64,000 nucleotides of DNA from Oleomonas cavernae (GTDB taxonomy: Bacteria > Pseudomonadota > Alphaproteobacteria > Zavarziniales > Zavarziniaceae). The stretch spans positions 1,950,001 to 2,014,000 of the forward strand of contig NZ_QYUK01000011.1 in NCBI RefSeq assembly GCF_003590945.1. Reading direction: 5' to 3'. The notes beneath the pieces were generated by a model. It made no database searches. It saw nothing but the letters and a program-made list of their open reading frames with translations, and was not told the DNA's origin. Each line of letters opens with the position of its first letter. The stretch's first letter is position 1. Below are positions 8,373 through 17,347 of this stretch, piece after piece. The translations under genes and the position numbers were made by a program.

Positions 8373-9143
8373 TCAGTGGCCATGCACCTTGCGGCGCACC
8401 CGGCGATAGGACAGGTACAGGAACACGGTCAGGATGCCGAGGAAGCCCATGACCTTGACGCCGATGTTCTTGCGTTCTTCCAGCTTGGGCTCCGCCGTCC
8501 ACATCAGGAAGGTCGAAACGTCGCGGGACATCTGCTCGACCGTCGCCTTGGTGCCGTCGGCATAGGTGACCTGATCGTCGTTCAGCGGCTTGGGCATCGC
8601 GATCTGCTGCCCGGGGAAATGAGCGTTGAAGTTCGAGCCGGGGTTCAGCACGAAGCCCTGCGGCGGCTCGACATAGCCGGTCAGGATGGCGTGGATGTAA
8701 TCCGGCCCGCCGGCGCGTGCCTTGGCCATCAGCGACAGGTCCGGGGGAATGGCGCCGCCGTTGGCGGCCTTGGCCGCCAGTTCGTTGGCGTAGGGCGAGA
8801 CGAAATGGTCGGAGGGCAGGCCCTTGCGGGTGATCGGCTCGCCGCTCTCGTCCAGGGCCGGGTATTCGTACTGCGCTGCCAGCGCCTTCACCTCGGCCTC
8901 GGAGAAGCCGATGTCGGTGAGGTTGCGGAAGGCGATGTACTGCATCGAGTGGCAGGCGGCGCAGACCTCCTTGTAGACCTGATAGCCGCGCTGCAGGGCC
9001 GCCCGGTCGAAGGTCCCGAAAGCCCCGCTGAAGCTCCAGCTCTCGTGGGGGATCGCCCCGCCTTCCGAGGCGGCCGCGACACCGGTACCGAGGCCGAGGG
9101 CCAACAGGGCGGCGGCGCCCAGCTTGGTGATCGAACGCATCAT
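8373..9143 (-). CDS. petC: cytochrome c1 of the bc1 complex
   Basis: Cytochrome c1 (256 residues) carries electrons from the Rieske protein to soluble or membrane cytochrome c on the periplasmic side. A cleavable signal peptide (residues 1-24) is followed by the haem motif CAACH, the axial methionine region (QQIAMPKPL) and a C-terminal membrane anchor with the basic end YRRVRRKVHGH. Two adjacent ATG codons (9143 and 9140) follow a strong GGGGGAG site; the first is given. It ends the petABC operon and starts 11 bases after petB. Confidence 0.95.
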   Translation of the reverse strand: MMRSITKLGAAALLALGLGTGVAAASEGGAIPHESWSFSGAFGTFDRAALQRGYQVYKEVCAACHSMQYIAFRNLTDIGFSEAEVKALAAQYEYPALDESGEPITRKGLPSDHFVSPYANELAAKAANGGAIPPDLSLMAKARAGGPDYIHAILTGYVEPPQGFVLNPGSNFNAHFPGQQIAMPKPLNDDQVTYADGTKATVEQMSRDVSTFLMWTAEPKLEERKNIGVKVMGFLGILTVFLYLSYRRVRRKVHGH

Positions 9144-9154
9144 GTTTCTCCCCC

Positions 9155-10420
9155 TCAGCCGTGCTTCTCGGGCGATGCGACGGCGCCAGCCGGCGTGCCC
9201 GCGCCACCCAACACCGCCTTGGCGATCGATTCCGGCACCGGCAGCGGCTTCTCGTACCAGGAGATCAGGGGCACGAAGATCAGGAAGTGGGCGAAGTAAT
9301 AGACGGTGGCGATCCGGCCGATGTGGATGTAGATGCCTTCGGCCGGCATGGCGCCGATGTAACCCAGGATCAGGCAGTCGATCAGGAACAGCCAGAACGC
9401 CTGCTTGTAGATCGGGCGGAAGCGGGCCGAGCGCACCTTCGAGAAATCGAGGTAGGGCATGAACAGGACGATCGCGATGGCGCCGCCCATGGCGATGACG
9501 CCGCCCAGCTTGTCCGGCACCGCGCGCAGGATCGCGTAGAACGGCAGGAAGTACCATTCGGGCACGATATGCGCCGGGGTCGAGAGCGGGTTGGCCGGAA
9601 TGTAGTTGTCCGGGTGACCCAGGTGGTTGGGCATGAAGAAGACGAAGAAGGCGAAGAGCATCAGGAACACGCCCACGCCGAACAGGTCCTTGGCGGTGTA
9701 GTAGGGATGGAACGGGATCGTGTCCTGTTCGCCCTTGATCTCGATGCCCAGCGGGTTGTTCGATTTCGAGGTGTGCAGCGCCCACAGGTGCAGGAACACC
9801 ACGGCGACGATCAGGAACGGCAGCAGGTAGTGCAGCGAGAAGAAGCGGTTCAGGGTCGGGTTGTCGACCGAGAAGCCGCCCCACAGCAGGGTCACGATGT
9901 CGCCGCCGATCAGCGGCACGGCGCCGAAGATGTTGGTGATCACGGTGGCGCCCCAGAAGGACATCTGGCCCCAGGGCAGGACGTAGCCCATGAAGGCCGT
10001 GCCCATCATCAAGACCAGGATGATCACGCCCAGCCACCACAGCAGCTCGCGCGGGGACTTGTACGAGCCGAAGTACAGGCCGCGGAAGATGTGGACATAG
10101 ACCACGATGAAGAACATCGAGGCGCCGTTGGCATGGGCATAGCGCAGCAGCCAGCCATAGTTCACGTCGCGCATGATGTGCTCGACCGACGAGAACGCCA
10201 GCGTCGTCTCGGGCGTATAGTGCATCGCCAGGATGATGCCGGTGACGAGCTGGGCCACCAGCATGAAGCCGGACAGCGAGCCGAAGCTCCACCAGTAGTT
10301 CAGGTTGCGCGGGGCGGGATAGGTGACCAGGGCGCCCTCGATCGTGGAGATGATCGGCAGGCGCGCCTCGATCCACTTCACGATCTTGCTGTTGGTCTGA
10401 TAGGGGGTTGATGAGCTCAT
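9155..10420 (-). CDS. petB: cytochrome b of the bc1 complex
   Basis: The 421-residue transmembrane subunit that holds haems bL and bH and both quinone sites. It contains eight or so membrane helices, the paired haem-ligand histidines in helices B and D (for example HANGASMFF and HLWALH), and the Qo-site segment ending in the PEWYFLPFY sequence. Unlike b6/subunit IV systems it is a single full-length chain. It is the middle gene of petABC, 11 bases after petA. Confidence 0.97.
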   Translation of the reverse strand: MSSSTPYQTNSKIVKWIEARLPIISTIEGALVTYPAPRNLNYWWSFGSLSGFMLVAQLVTGIILAMHYTPETTLAFSSVEHIMRDVNYGWLLRYAHANGASMFFIVVYVHIFRGLYFGSYKSPRELLWWLGVIILVLMMGTAFMGYVLPWGQMSFWGATVITNIFGAVPLIGGDIVTLLWGGFSVDNPTLNRFFSLHYLLPFLIVAVVFLHLWALHTSKSNNPLGIEIKGEQDTIPFHPYYTAKDLFGVGVFLMLFAFFVFFMPNHLGHPDNYIPANPLSTPAHIVPEWYFLPFYAILRAVPDKLGGVIAMGGAIAIVLFMPYLDFSKVRSARFRPIYKQAFWLFLIDCLILGYIGAMPAEGIYIHIGRIATVYYFAHFLIFVPLISWYEKPLPVPESIAKAVLGGAGTPAGAVASPEKHG

Positions 10421-10431
10421 CGCGGTCGCCC

Positions 10432-10977
10432 TCAGCCGATCTTGATCTTGGTGTCGGACAGGAATTGATAGTCGGGGATCGCCAGGTTCAGCGGCGCGGG
10501 GCCCTTGCGAATGCGGCCGGCCGAGTCGTAGTGCGAACCATGGCAGGGGCAGAACCAGCCGTCATAGTCGCCCTGCTCGCCCAGCGGAATGCAGCCCAGG
10601 TGGGTGCAGACGCCGACCATGACGAGCCACTGCTTGTGCCCTTCCTTGACCCGCTGGTCGTCGGTCTGCGGATCACGCAGTTCCGACATCGGCACTTCCT
10701 CGGCTTCCTTGATCTCCTTTTCCGTCCGGTGACGGATGAAGACCGGCTTGCCGCGCCATTTCACCGTGATGCTCTGGCCTTCGGCGATCTTGGACAGGTC
10801 TTCCTCGATCGACGACAGGGCGAGCACGTCGGCAGACGGGTTGAGGTTGTCGATCAGCGGCCATACGACGGCACCGGCCGCGACCGCGCCGAGACCCGCC
10901 GTCGCCACGAACAGAAAGTCGCGTCGGGTGGCCTGCCCCCCATGTGCGCCGGGGCTGGCTGAGCTGGACGTCGCCAT
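10432..10977 (-). CDS. petA: Rieske iron-sulfur subunit of the bc1 complex
   Basis: A 181-residue [2Fe-2S] protein anchored by an uncleaved N-terminal helix and exported by Tat: the twin-arginine motif TRRDFLFVA is at residues 18-26. Cluster ligands are in CTHLGC and CPCHGSHYD. First gene of the minus-strand petABC operon; the promoter must lie in the 166-base divergent region shared with trmL. Confidence 0.96.
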   Translation of the reverse strand: MATSSSASPGAHGGQATRRDFLFVATAGLGAVAAGAVVWPLIDNLNPSADVLALSSIEEDLSKIAEGQSITVKWRGKPVFIRHRTEKEIKEAEEVPMSELRDPQTDDQRVKEGHKQWLVMVGVCTHLGCIPLGEQGDYDGWFCPCHGSHYDSAGRIRKGPAPLNLAIPDYQFLSDTKIKIG

Positions 10978-11143
10978 TGGTAAAGACCCTCTGAATCCTG
11001 TGAGAAATCCGCCCTCTTAGTGGCATCCAAAATGCTGATTGTCCAGCACCCCAAGTCTTGTGACACAGTGCCGCACGATCGGCCGCGCCTATCCACCGGC
11101 GCCCTGAACATGAGATTTTCCGCGCCTTTCGAGACCCCGGACC

Positions 11144-11602
11144 ATGCGCCTCGCCCTCTACTGCCCGGACATCCCGCAGAACGCCGGCACCCTGATCCGC
11201 TTAGGCGCCTGCCTGGGCGTCGCCGTCGACGTGATCGAACCGTGCGGCTTCACCTTCTCGAATACCTCGCTGCGCCGCGCCGGCATGGATTACCTGGCGC
11301 TGGCCGCGATTCGCCGGCACGACGATTTCGCCGCCTTCGAGACCGCCCGCGCCCGGGCCGGCTCGCGCCTGATCCTGCTCACCACCAAGGGCGAGATTGC
11401 CCCGCACCGCTTTGCCTTCCAGCCCGGCGACACGCTGATGGTGGGGAGAGAGAGCGCCGGAGTGCCGGACGAAGTCCACGCCCTGGCCGCCGCGCGCCTG
11501 CGCTTAGGGCTGGTTCCCGGTGCGCGCAGCTTGAACGTGGCGGTCGCTGCCGCCATGGTCCTGCACGAGGCCCTGCGCCAGACCGCCCTCCTGCCTGAGT
11601 GA
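11144..11602 (+). CDS. trmL: tRNA (cytidine(34)-2'-O)-methyltransferase TrmL
   Basis: A minimal SPOUT-class methyltransferase (152 residues) that methylates the wobble base of tRNA-Leu isoacceptors using S-adenosylmethionine. The family motifs are present: PQNAGTLIRL near the N-terminus, LMVGRESAGVP, and the knot segment SLNVAVAAAMVLHE. Its stop codon is directly followed by the hemF start codon, so the two are co-transcribed. Confidence 0.92.
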   Translation: MRLALYCPDIPQNAGTLIRLGACLGVAVDVIEPCGFTFSNTSLRRAGMDYLALAAIRRHDDFAAFETARARAGSRLILLTTKGEIAPHRFAFQPGDTLMVGRESAGVPDEVHALAAARLRLGLVPGARSLNVAVAAAMVLHEALRQTALLPE

Positions 11603-12448
11603 ATGATGACCCAAGACCTGAAGACCCGCGCCCGCCTCTGGTTCGAGGATCTGCGCGACCGCCTGTGCGCCGCCTTCGAAGCCCTGGAAGGTGCCCATGC
11701 CGGCCAGTTCGCCGACCGGCCCGCCGGCCGCTTCGTGCGCAAGGCCTGGACGCGGCCGGGCGGCGGCGGCGGGGTCATGTCGATCATGCACGGCCGGGTG
11801 TTCGAGAAGATCGGCGTCAACGTCTCGACCGTCGAGGGCCAGTTCAGCCCCGAATTCGCCAAGAACATCGCCGGTGCTGGCGAGAGCGGCCAGTTCTGGG
11901 CCAGCGGCATCAGCCTGGTCGCCCACCCCTGCTCGCCCCTGGTGCCGGCCGCCCACATGAACACCAGGCGGATCGAGACCCAGATCGGCTGGTTCGGCGG
12001 CGGCGGCGACCTGACCCCGACCTTCCCCGACGAAGGCGACACCGCCGATTTCCACGACGCCCTGCGCCGGGCCTGCGATGCCCATGGCGCCGACTACTAC
12101 GCCCGCTTCAAGAAATGGTGCGACGAGTATTTCTTCCTGCCGCATAGGGGCGAGGCCCGCGGCGTCGGCGGCATCTTCTACGACAATCTCGACAGCGGCG
12201 ACGGGGAGGCCGACTTCGCCTTCACCCGCGCCGTGGGCGAAGCCTTCCTCGAGGTCTATCCCAGGCTGGTCGCGCGCCACATGGACAGGGCCTGGACAGT
12301 CGAGCAGCGCGAAGCCCAACTGGTGAAGCGCGGCCGCTATGTCGAGTTCAACCTGCTCTACGACCGCGGCACCACCTTCGGCCTGAAAACCGGCGGCAAT
12401 GTCGAGGCGATCTTGATGTCGCTCCCGCCCGAGGTGAAGTGGCCCTAG
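11603..12448 (+). CDS. hemF: oxygen-dependent coproporphyrinogen III oxidase
   Basis: HemF (281 residues) converts coproporphyrinogen III to protoporphyrinogen IX with O2, a late haem synthesis step. Conserved segments visible are the GGGGVMS region near residue 55, SLVAHP, the GGGGDLTP motif, RGVGGIFYD and the C-terminal [11 protein letters not shown]...ESILMSLPP-like end. Two ATG codons are adjacent (11603 and 11606). Linkage to trmL by abutting stop and start codons suggests one transcript. Its stop codon overlaps that of the convergent lipoprotein gene. Confidence 0.95.
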   Translation: MMTQDLKTRARLWFEDLRDRLCAAFEALEGAHAGQFADRPAGRFVRKAWTRPGGGGGVMSIMHGRVFEKIGVNVSTVEGQFSPEFAKNIAGAGESGQFWASGISLVAHPCSPLVPAAHMNTRRIETQIGWFGGGGDLTPTFPDEGDTADFHDALRRACDAHGADYYARFKKWCDEYFFLPHRGEARGVGGIFYDNLDSGDGEADFAFTRAVGEAFLEVYPRLVARHMDRAWTVEQREAQLVKRGRYVEFNLLYDRGTTFGLKTGGNVEAILMSLPPEVKWP

Positions 12449-13191
12449 GCCGGCGGCCAGCGCCGGCGCACGCCGCTACTGTCGAGCAATTCGTCGACGA
12501 CCATGGTGTGAACCACCTCGGATCGGCTGAAGCTCCAATGATCGAACTCGGCGCCGGCCGCCAACCGCTCCGACAGCGGCACATTCTCCAGGGAGCCGTG
12601 GAAATCAGGGGCGGGCTCGATCGGGCTCGCAAAGGAAAACAGGCTGTCGGAGCCATAGAGATGCACGGCACGGGCGACATTGCCCGGCACGTACTGGGTA
12701 AAGGCCGCCTCGATGACCACCAAGGTCTGCACCAGAATGCCGTTCTCGCCCAGGCGGCGGGCCATCTGGGCGGCCGAGCCGGCCCCGGAAGAATAGCCGA
12801 ACAGGGCGATGGGCAGCTTCGAGGCGCCGGGATCGGCGCGGAGCAGGCGCTCGGTCACCTCTTCCCAATCGGTCGTATAGTCGATCTGCGCGCGCACCCC
12901 TCGGGCGCGGATCATTTGCGTGATCCGGTAGGTGCCAGAGGTGAAATAGGTGTCGCCCGGCAAAGTCAAACCGTCGAACAGATAGACGACACCGCTTCCC
13001 GGCAGCGGCGTCTCGTCGACCGCTTCCCGTTCCGGCAAGCCAACGGCTGCGCAGGAGGCAAGTGAGAGGCCAGTCAAAAGCGGCAGAATTTCGCGGCGTG
13101 TCGGCAAATAGCGGTTCCAGTGACGAAGAACCTCAAATCTACAATCCAGCCTTTGTGAACGCGCGGGAAACTCTACCCGTTTTTGATGCAT
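12445..13191 (-). CDS. putative alpha/beta-hydrolase-like lipoprotein
   Basis: I do not recognise a named family. After a twin-arginine-like, hydrophobic signal segment ending in the lipobox LASC, the mature part carries [11 protein letters not shown], which resembles the nucleophile elbow (G-x-S-x-G) of alpha/beta hydrolases, and a histidine near the C-terminus (SEVVHTMVV) that could complete a triad. This suggests a membrane-anchored periplasmic esterase or related protein. The start is uncertain: the ATG at 13191 is given, but a TTG at 13107, preceded by GGAA, would place the signal peptide exactly at the N-terminus. Stop codons of this gene and hemF overlap. Confidence 0.55.
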   Translation of the reverse strand: MHQKRVEFPARSQRLDCRFEVLRHWNRYLPTRREILPLLTGLSLASCAAVGLPEREAVDETPLPGSGVVYLFDGLTLPGDTYFTSGTYRITQMIRARGVRAQIDYTTDWEEVTERLLRADPGASKLPIALFGYSSGAGSAAQMARRLGENGILVQTLVVIEAAFTQYVPGNVARAVHLYGSDSLFSFASPIEPAPDFHGSLENVPLSERLAAGAEFDHWSFSRSEVVHTMVVDELLDSSGVRRRWPPA

Positions 13192-13257
13192 CAATCCCTG
13201 AATTCGAGACGATTCTGCGCGAAGCCCGTCAGCGGCAGCGCGAATACCACGCGGCAC

Positions 13258-14091
13258 TCAACTGCCTGGTCGACAACATCCGGGCCCCGCCGCTGTAACC
13301 TGCCCGGGCCGGTGAACGAGCGAGACCAGGACGAAGCTGATGATCATCAAGAGGTACCAGGAGCCCAGCTTGGCGACGCCGACCGGCCGCCAGGTGCCGT
13401 GCTGGTTGGGGTAGAGCCAGGCGCCGGTGAAGGTGCCGATGTTCTCGGCAAACCAGATGAACAGCGCCACCAGGACCAGGCCGAGGATCAGCGGCAGGCG
13501 GTGTGTTCTGTGGGCGGTGAAGAAGACCGTGGTTCGGCCGAAGGCGGCGGCGCTGGCCGCGAACAGGCCCAGGCGAAGGTCCACCGTGTAGTGATGGGTG
13601 AAGAAGTTGACATAGATCGCAACCGCCAGCGTCACCGTCGCCCAGCGCGGCGGATAGCGGTGGAAGCGCAGGTCGAAGAGGCGCCAGGCCCGGGCGATAT
13701 AGCTGCCGACGGCGGCGTACATGAAGCCTGAGAACAGCGGCACGCTCCCTAAGCGAAAGATCGCCGCCTCGGGATAGACCCACGAGCCGGCGGCCGTCTT
13801 GAACAGTTCCATCGCCGTGCCCACCGCGTGGAAACAGAAGATGACCTTGGCTTCGTCCAAGGTCTCCAGCTTGAAGACCAGCAGCGCGGCCTGGATCCCC
13901 AGGGCGCCCAGGAACAGGAAATCGTAGCGGGCGAGAGGGGCATCGGCCGGAAAGAACAGATAGGTCGCCACCAGCAGGGCCAGCATCAGCCCGCCATACA
14001 GGCAGGCCCAAGCCTCCTTCAGCCCGAAGGTCAACACGTCACGCGCGACAGGCGGCAGCCCGGCCCACGCCAGCCCCAAGATGAGACCCAT
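13258..14091 (-). CDS. DUF817 family membrane protein
   Basis: A polytopic membrane protein with about eight hydrophobic segments. Stretches such as KLETLDEAKVIFCFH, SGFMYAAVGSYIARAWR, YVNFFTHHY and WFAENIGTFTGAW are characteristic of the DUF817 family, whose function is unknown; the many conserved acidic and histidine residues facing the membrane might bind metal, but that is speculation. The start is taken at 14091, directly before the first hydrophobic segment; longer in-frame starts at 14145 and 14262 exist. Convergence or co-transcription with neighbours is not evident. Confidence 0.75.
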   Translation of the reverse strand: MGLILGLAWAGLPPVARDVLTFGLKEAWACLYGGLMLALLVATYLFFPADAPLARYDFLFLGALGIQAALLVFKLETLDEAKVIFCFHAVGTAMELFKTAAGSWVYPEAAIFRLGSVPLFSGFMYAAVGSYIARAWRLFDLRFHRYPPRWATVTLAVAIYVNFFTHHYTVDLRLGLFAASAAAFGRTTVFFTAHRTHRLPLILGLVLVALFIWFAENIGTFTGAWLYPNQHGTWRPVGVAKLGSWYLLMIISFVLVSLVHRPGQVTAAGPGCCRPGS

Positions 14092-14273
14092 CACGACTCT
14101 CCCGCTGTCCGGCCGGCAGGAGAGCGGGAAGGTGTTGCGTGGCATTGTGGCGGTCAGTACTTCGCCACCGAAAGCGCGTGTCATTTCAGTGCAGGGAGGC
14201 CCTGGAATCACGTTTCGCGGCGCGCGTGCGCAGGCTAGGCTCAAGCACGCCTGACACGACATCGAGCGCCATC

Positions 14274-14909
14274 ATGATCCGCCTGTTCCTGCTGCTGTTT
14301 GTCCTTCTGCTGCCGTCGGCCGGTGCCCAGGCGGCAGATGCGGCGACCGATCGCTACAAGGCGATGGTCGCGGCAGCGCAAAAGGGCGAGCAGCCAGTCG
14401 ATTGGCAGGCGCTGCGCTTTGCCTATTCGGAGAGCGCCGAATTCGACCTGACCGGCCTGATCACCATGGGCCTGCGGCAGGAGATGTTCAAAGCCTTCAG
14501 CGCCGGCGATTGGAACGGCGCCCTTGCCAAGGCGGCAATCGTCATCGAGAAGGCCTTCGTCAACATCGACGCCCATGTGATCAGCGACATCTCCTACCGG
14601 CAGCTTGGCGACGAGGCCAAGGCGGCCGCGCATTTCAAGATCGCCAAGGGCCTGATCGACTCGATCCGCACCGGCGACGGCCGAACCCCGGCCACCGCCT
14701 ACACGGTCATCTCCGTGGACGAGGAATACAGCCTGATGCGTATCCTGGGTCTTACCGCCAAGCAGCAGGCCCTGATGCACCTGGACGGCCACAGCTACGA
14801 CCAGATCGACGTGCAGGATGAAGACGGCAAGCAGTTCAGCATCTACTTCCTCGTCGACCGCGTCCTGGAAGCGGAAGCGAAGCGCCTTTCGCCACCAGCA
14901 CCGCAGTAA
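14274..14909 (+). CDS. secreted protein of DUF4919 type
   Basis: A 211-residue protein with a clear signal peptide (MIRLFLLLFVLLLPSAGAQA) and a helical mature part resembling the DUF4919 family, which is made of TPR-like helices. The stretch around VISVDEEYSLMRILG is the best family match. The function is unknown; location is periplasmic or outer-membrane associated. The ATG at 14274 is chosen because it directly starts the signal peptide. It is transcribed away from DUF817. Confidence 0.6.
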   Translation: MIRLFLLLFVLLLPSAGAQAADAATDRYKAMVAAAQKGEQPVDWQALRFAYSESAEFDLTGLITMGLRQEMFKAFSAGDWNGALAKAAIVIEKAFVNIDAHVISDISYRQLGDEAKAAAHFKIAKGLIDSIRTGDGRTPATAYTVISVDEEYSLMRILGLTAKQQALMHLDGHSYDQIDVQDEDGKQFSIYFLVDRVLEAEAKRLSPPAPQ

Positions 14910-14973
14910 GGCCGCTCCGCCACCCGGAGAATCCGCCGGCGGGCTTCCCCCAGCACCGGCTCTCAATCTCGCT

Positions 14974-15003
14974 TTGCCAAAAATTGCCAAAGTTTGCTAA
15001 TAT
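14974..15003 (+). promoter_or_regulatory. promoter with built-in direct repeat upstream of parD
   Basis: TTGCCA (14974-14979, five of six to the -35 consensus), an 18-base spacer and TAATAT (14998-15003, four of six to the -10 consensus), 28 bases before the ParD start. The words TTGCCAAA at 14974 and 14984 form a direct repeat that overlaps the spacer, the expected place for an autoregulatory operator bound by a ribbon-helix-helix antitoxin. AT-rich relative to the flanks. Confidence 0.6.
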
Positions 15004-15031
15004 TGCGTGTTTGTGAGTGCGGAGGTGCGCC

Positions 15032-15286
15032 ATGGCCACGATGAATGTCTCGCTGCCCGACGCCATGAAGGATTGGGTCGAAGCCCAAGCCCGGACCGGG
15101 CGCTACAGCAATGCCAGCGACTATGTCCGCGATTTGATCAGGCGGGACCAGCAGCGGGCGGAACAGATCGGCGCGATGCAGGTGCTCGTCACCGAAGCGC
15201 TTGAAGGCGACATCAGTTCGCGCTCGATGCAGGAAATTCTGGTGGCAGTGGAAGCAAAAATGTTGTCGGCCGCCAAATCACGATGA
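15032..15286 (+). CDS. parD: ParD-type antitoxin (ribbon-helix-helix), without ParE partner
   Basis: An 84-residue protein with the N-terminal ribbon-helix-helix sequence ATMNVSLPDAMKDWVEAQ and the YSNASDYVRDLIRRD helix that define ParD antitoxins, which bind their own promoter and neutralise a ParE toxin through the C-terminal tail. GGAGG at 15021-15025 fixes the ATG. The next gene overlaps its stop codon by four bases, exactly where parE should be, but that gene is not a ParE toxin. So this is an antitoxin without its usual toxin, or one with an unusual partner. Confidence 0.85.
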   Translation: MATMNVSLPDAMKDWVEAQARTGRYSNASDYVRDLIRRDQQRAEQIGAMQVLVTEALEGDISSRSMQEILVAVEAKMLSAAKSR

Positions 15287-15867
15287 CGACCGCAGGGGAA
15301 AATCTCGTGCGATGGACTTTGGCCGCAATGCGATTGATTGCCCTCGGACTCTTTTTCTTTGTGTGTTCTGTTGGCCAATATCCAGCTGTGGCCAGTTCGG
15401 TTGAAGACTACACCGAGATCATGGCGCAAATCGCATCAGGTAATCTCTCCAGTGCCACCATTTTCCACCTGGATGCCGGTATAGAGACCCGATCGGTGCT
15501 GCACCCCGATGGCTTGATCCAAATAGGCTGCCGAGTGGAATTGCGAGAGAATACTTTTGAATGGGCACGCTTGATCGAGGTTCTCCAAGCCGAGACTCCT
15601 ATCGAGGGCGGCAACGGATATCCCGGTGTCCGCTGGGGCATTATCTTTCACGGCGCCAATAACATCCGTCAGGAGATCTTTTTTGGTCGCTACTTTGGTC
15701 CGCCTGACGACGATATGACAGTCTTTGGCTATGTGAATGGACGCAAAGTCTATTTCCGATCGATGCTTCCCAAGAAGATGCTCGCTCTTATCCGCGATTT
15801 GGAGATGGTCGAGTCCAGTCCATCGGGGCTGGGTTGCTTCGCATCACGAAGGCCCGACAGGCAGTAG
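15283..15867 (+). CDS. hypothetical exported protein translationally coupled to parD
   Basis: A 194-residue protein of unknown family. Residues 16-38 form a signal peptide or membrane anchor (starting at the internal methionine at 15328), and the rest is a compact mixed alpha/beta sequence rich in aromatic residues with no motif I can name. Base composition is clearly lower in GC than the surroundings, a sign of foreign origin. The ATG at 15283 overlaps the parD stop codon, implying translational coupling; a start at 15328 would place the signal at the N-terminus. It does not resemble RelE/ParE toxins. Confidence 0.5.
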   Translation: MTTAGENLVRWTLAAMRLIALGLFFFVCSVGQYPAVASSVEDYTEIMAQIASGNLSSATIFHLDAGIETRSVLHPDGLIQIGCRVELRENTFEWARLIEVLQAETPIEGGNGYPGVRWGIIFHGANNIRQEIFFGRYFGPPDDDMTVFGYVNGRKVYFRSMLPKKMLALIRDLEMVESSPSGLGCFASRRPDRQ

Positions 15868-15937
15868 ATGAATAGACGTCATCGGCATCACTGTCCCTGG
15901 TTTGCATGACTCACTGAAGGGGTGCAGCCCAACCCTC

Positions 15938-16061
15938 CACCGTCATCCCGGCAAGGGCCGAAATACATGGCCGAGGTAGACGAGAACTGTGCCGCGCCAC
16001 TGGTTCGCCGCCCCGGCCCTGCACAACAATGGATTCCGGCCTTCGCCGGAATGACGGTGGG
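15938..16061. repeat. paired palindromic intergenic repeat, family A
   Basis: Two inverted copies of the CGTCATCCCGGC-type unit bound this element: one begins at 15938 (CACCGTCATCCCGGC) and its reverse complement ends at 16061 (GCCGGAATGACGGTG). Each half also folds on itself around a CTTC or similar loop. It fills the gap between two convergent genes and holds no believable gene. Confidence 0.75.
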
Positions 16062-16078
16062 GAGATGCCGTCGCGCCT

Positions 16079-17257
16079 CTACCCCCGCCCGTGCCGCTCC
16101 GCCACCTTGAGGATCCGGCGGCAGGCTTCCTCCAGCACCGGCAGGTCATAGGTCATGCTCAGGCGCAGGTGGCCGGCGGCTTCGGGGCCGAAGGCGTCGC
16201 CGACAAGGGCGGTGACCTTTTCCTCGACGAACAGGTGTTCGGAGAATTCCTCGGCGCTGACCCCTGAGGGGCGGACGTCGACCATGACGAACATGCCGCC
16301 CTCGGGGCGGTGGCATTTGAGGTGCGGGCTCTGGTTCAGGCGCTCGAACACCAGGCGGCCGCGGGCCTTGTAGGCGGCGGCCATGGTTTCCTGGGCCGAC
16401 TGGTCGCCCTCGATCGCCTCGATCGCCGCGGCCTGGATGAAGGGCGGGCTGCCGTAGACCATGCACAGCACCAGGCGGGTCAGGTGCTCGATGAAATTGA
16501 CCGGCCCCACCACCCAGCCGATGCGGAAGCCGGTCATGGCGTGGGACTTGGACAGGCTGCACACGGTCACCGCGCGCTCGGCCATGCCGGGCAGGCCGGC
16601 CGGGCTGATGTGCGGGCCTTCATGGGCGAGCCTGGCATAGACCTCGTCGGTCAGCACCCACAGGTCGTGGCGCCTGGCGATCTCGGCCACCGCTTCGACC
16701 TCGTCGCGGCGCATCACCGTGCCGGTCGGGTTGTTGGGCGTGGTCAGGACGATGCCGCGGGCATTGGGGCGCAGTGCCGCGGCGAGGTCGGCCGGGTCGA
16801 GGTGGAAGCCGTTTTCGGGCCGCAGGGGCACGTCGATGATCTCCGCCCCGGCAGCGCCGAACAGCGCCTCGTAGGTGACATAGCGGGGCGACGGCACGAT
16901 GACCGCGTCGCCGGGACCGAGCAGCACCTGGGCTGAGGCGAACATCCCGCTCTGCGCGCCCGCCACGATCAGGACGTTTTCCGGGCCGACCTTCTGGCCG
17001 GTCAGGCTTTCGTGATAGCGGGCGACCGATGCACGCAGTTCGGGATTGCCGGCGATATCGGCATAGTGGGTGTCGCCGGCGTCGAGCGAGGCCTTCAGCG
17101 CATTGGCGATGTTGGGGGCCACGTCGAAATCGGGATCGCCGACCGAGAGCAGAATCACTTCCTCGCCGGCACGCAGGGCCGCGACACCGCGAAAATGAAT
17201 GTTCCAGGCCGCGGCGCCCTTGCCGCCCAGACGCTCGACCCGTGACGAAAACTGCAT
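16079..17257 (-). CDS. PLP-dependent aminotransferase, AruH-like (arginine:pyruvate transaminase)
   Basis: A class I/II fold-type I aminotransferase of 392 residues. The PLP lysine is in SLSKSHAMTGFRIGW, with the NNPTG and SDEVY-like (TDEVYARL) motifs before it. Long stretches recall Pseudomonas AruH, arginine--pyruvate transaminase: the AAAWNIHFRGVA start, LLSVGDPDFD, AGAQSGMFA, SLSKSHAMTG, YGSPPFIQ and GGMFVMVDVRP. That enzyme starts the arginine transaminase catabolic route; the assignment here is by recalled resemblance, and another amino acid donor is possible. It is divergently transcribed from an AraC-type regulator 90 bases away that may control it. Confidence 0.75.
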   Translation of the reverse strand: MQFSSRVERLGGKGAAAWNIHFRGVAALRAGEEVILLSVGDPDFDVAPNIANALKASLDAGDTHYADIAGNPELRASVARYHESLTGQKVGPENVLIVAGAQSGMFASAQVLLGPGDAVIVPSPRYVTYEALFGAAGAEIIDVPLRPENGFHLDPADLAAALRPNARGIVLTTPNNPTGTVMRRDEVEAVAEIARRHDLWVLTDEVYARLAHEGPHISPAGLPGMAERAVTVCSLSKSHAMTGFRIGWVVGPVNFIEHLTRLVLCMVYGSPPFIQAAAIEAIEGDQSAQETMAAAYKARGRLVFERLNQSPHLKCHRPEGGMFVMVDVRPSGVSAEEFSEHLFVEEKVTALVGDAFGPEAAGHLRLSMTYDLPVLEEACRRILKVAERHGRG

Positions 17258-17347
17258 GTGCTTGCCCGTTCCGATTTCCTCGAGCCACCATAGCCAGGGC
17301 AACAGCGGGCCGCCACCCGAGGCAGCCGGCTTGAACGAGGTGCCGTC

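Noticed and set aside
13062-13298. A 78-codon plus-strand frame between the lipoprotein and DUF817 genes.
   Set aside because: It overlaps the signal peptide region of the lipoprotein gene on the other strand, has no family likeness and no good ribosome-binding site.
15922-16110. A 62-codon frame inside a repeat.
   Set aside because: Its sequence is made of the family A repeat; PAFAGMT-type peptides are translations of that repeat.
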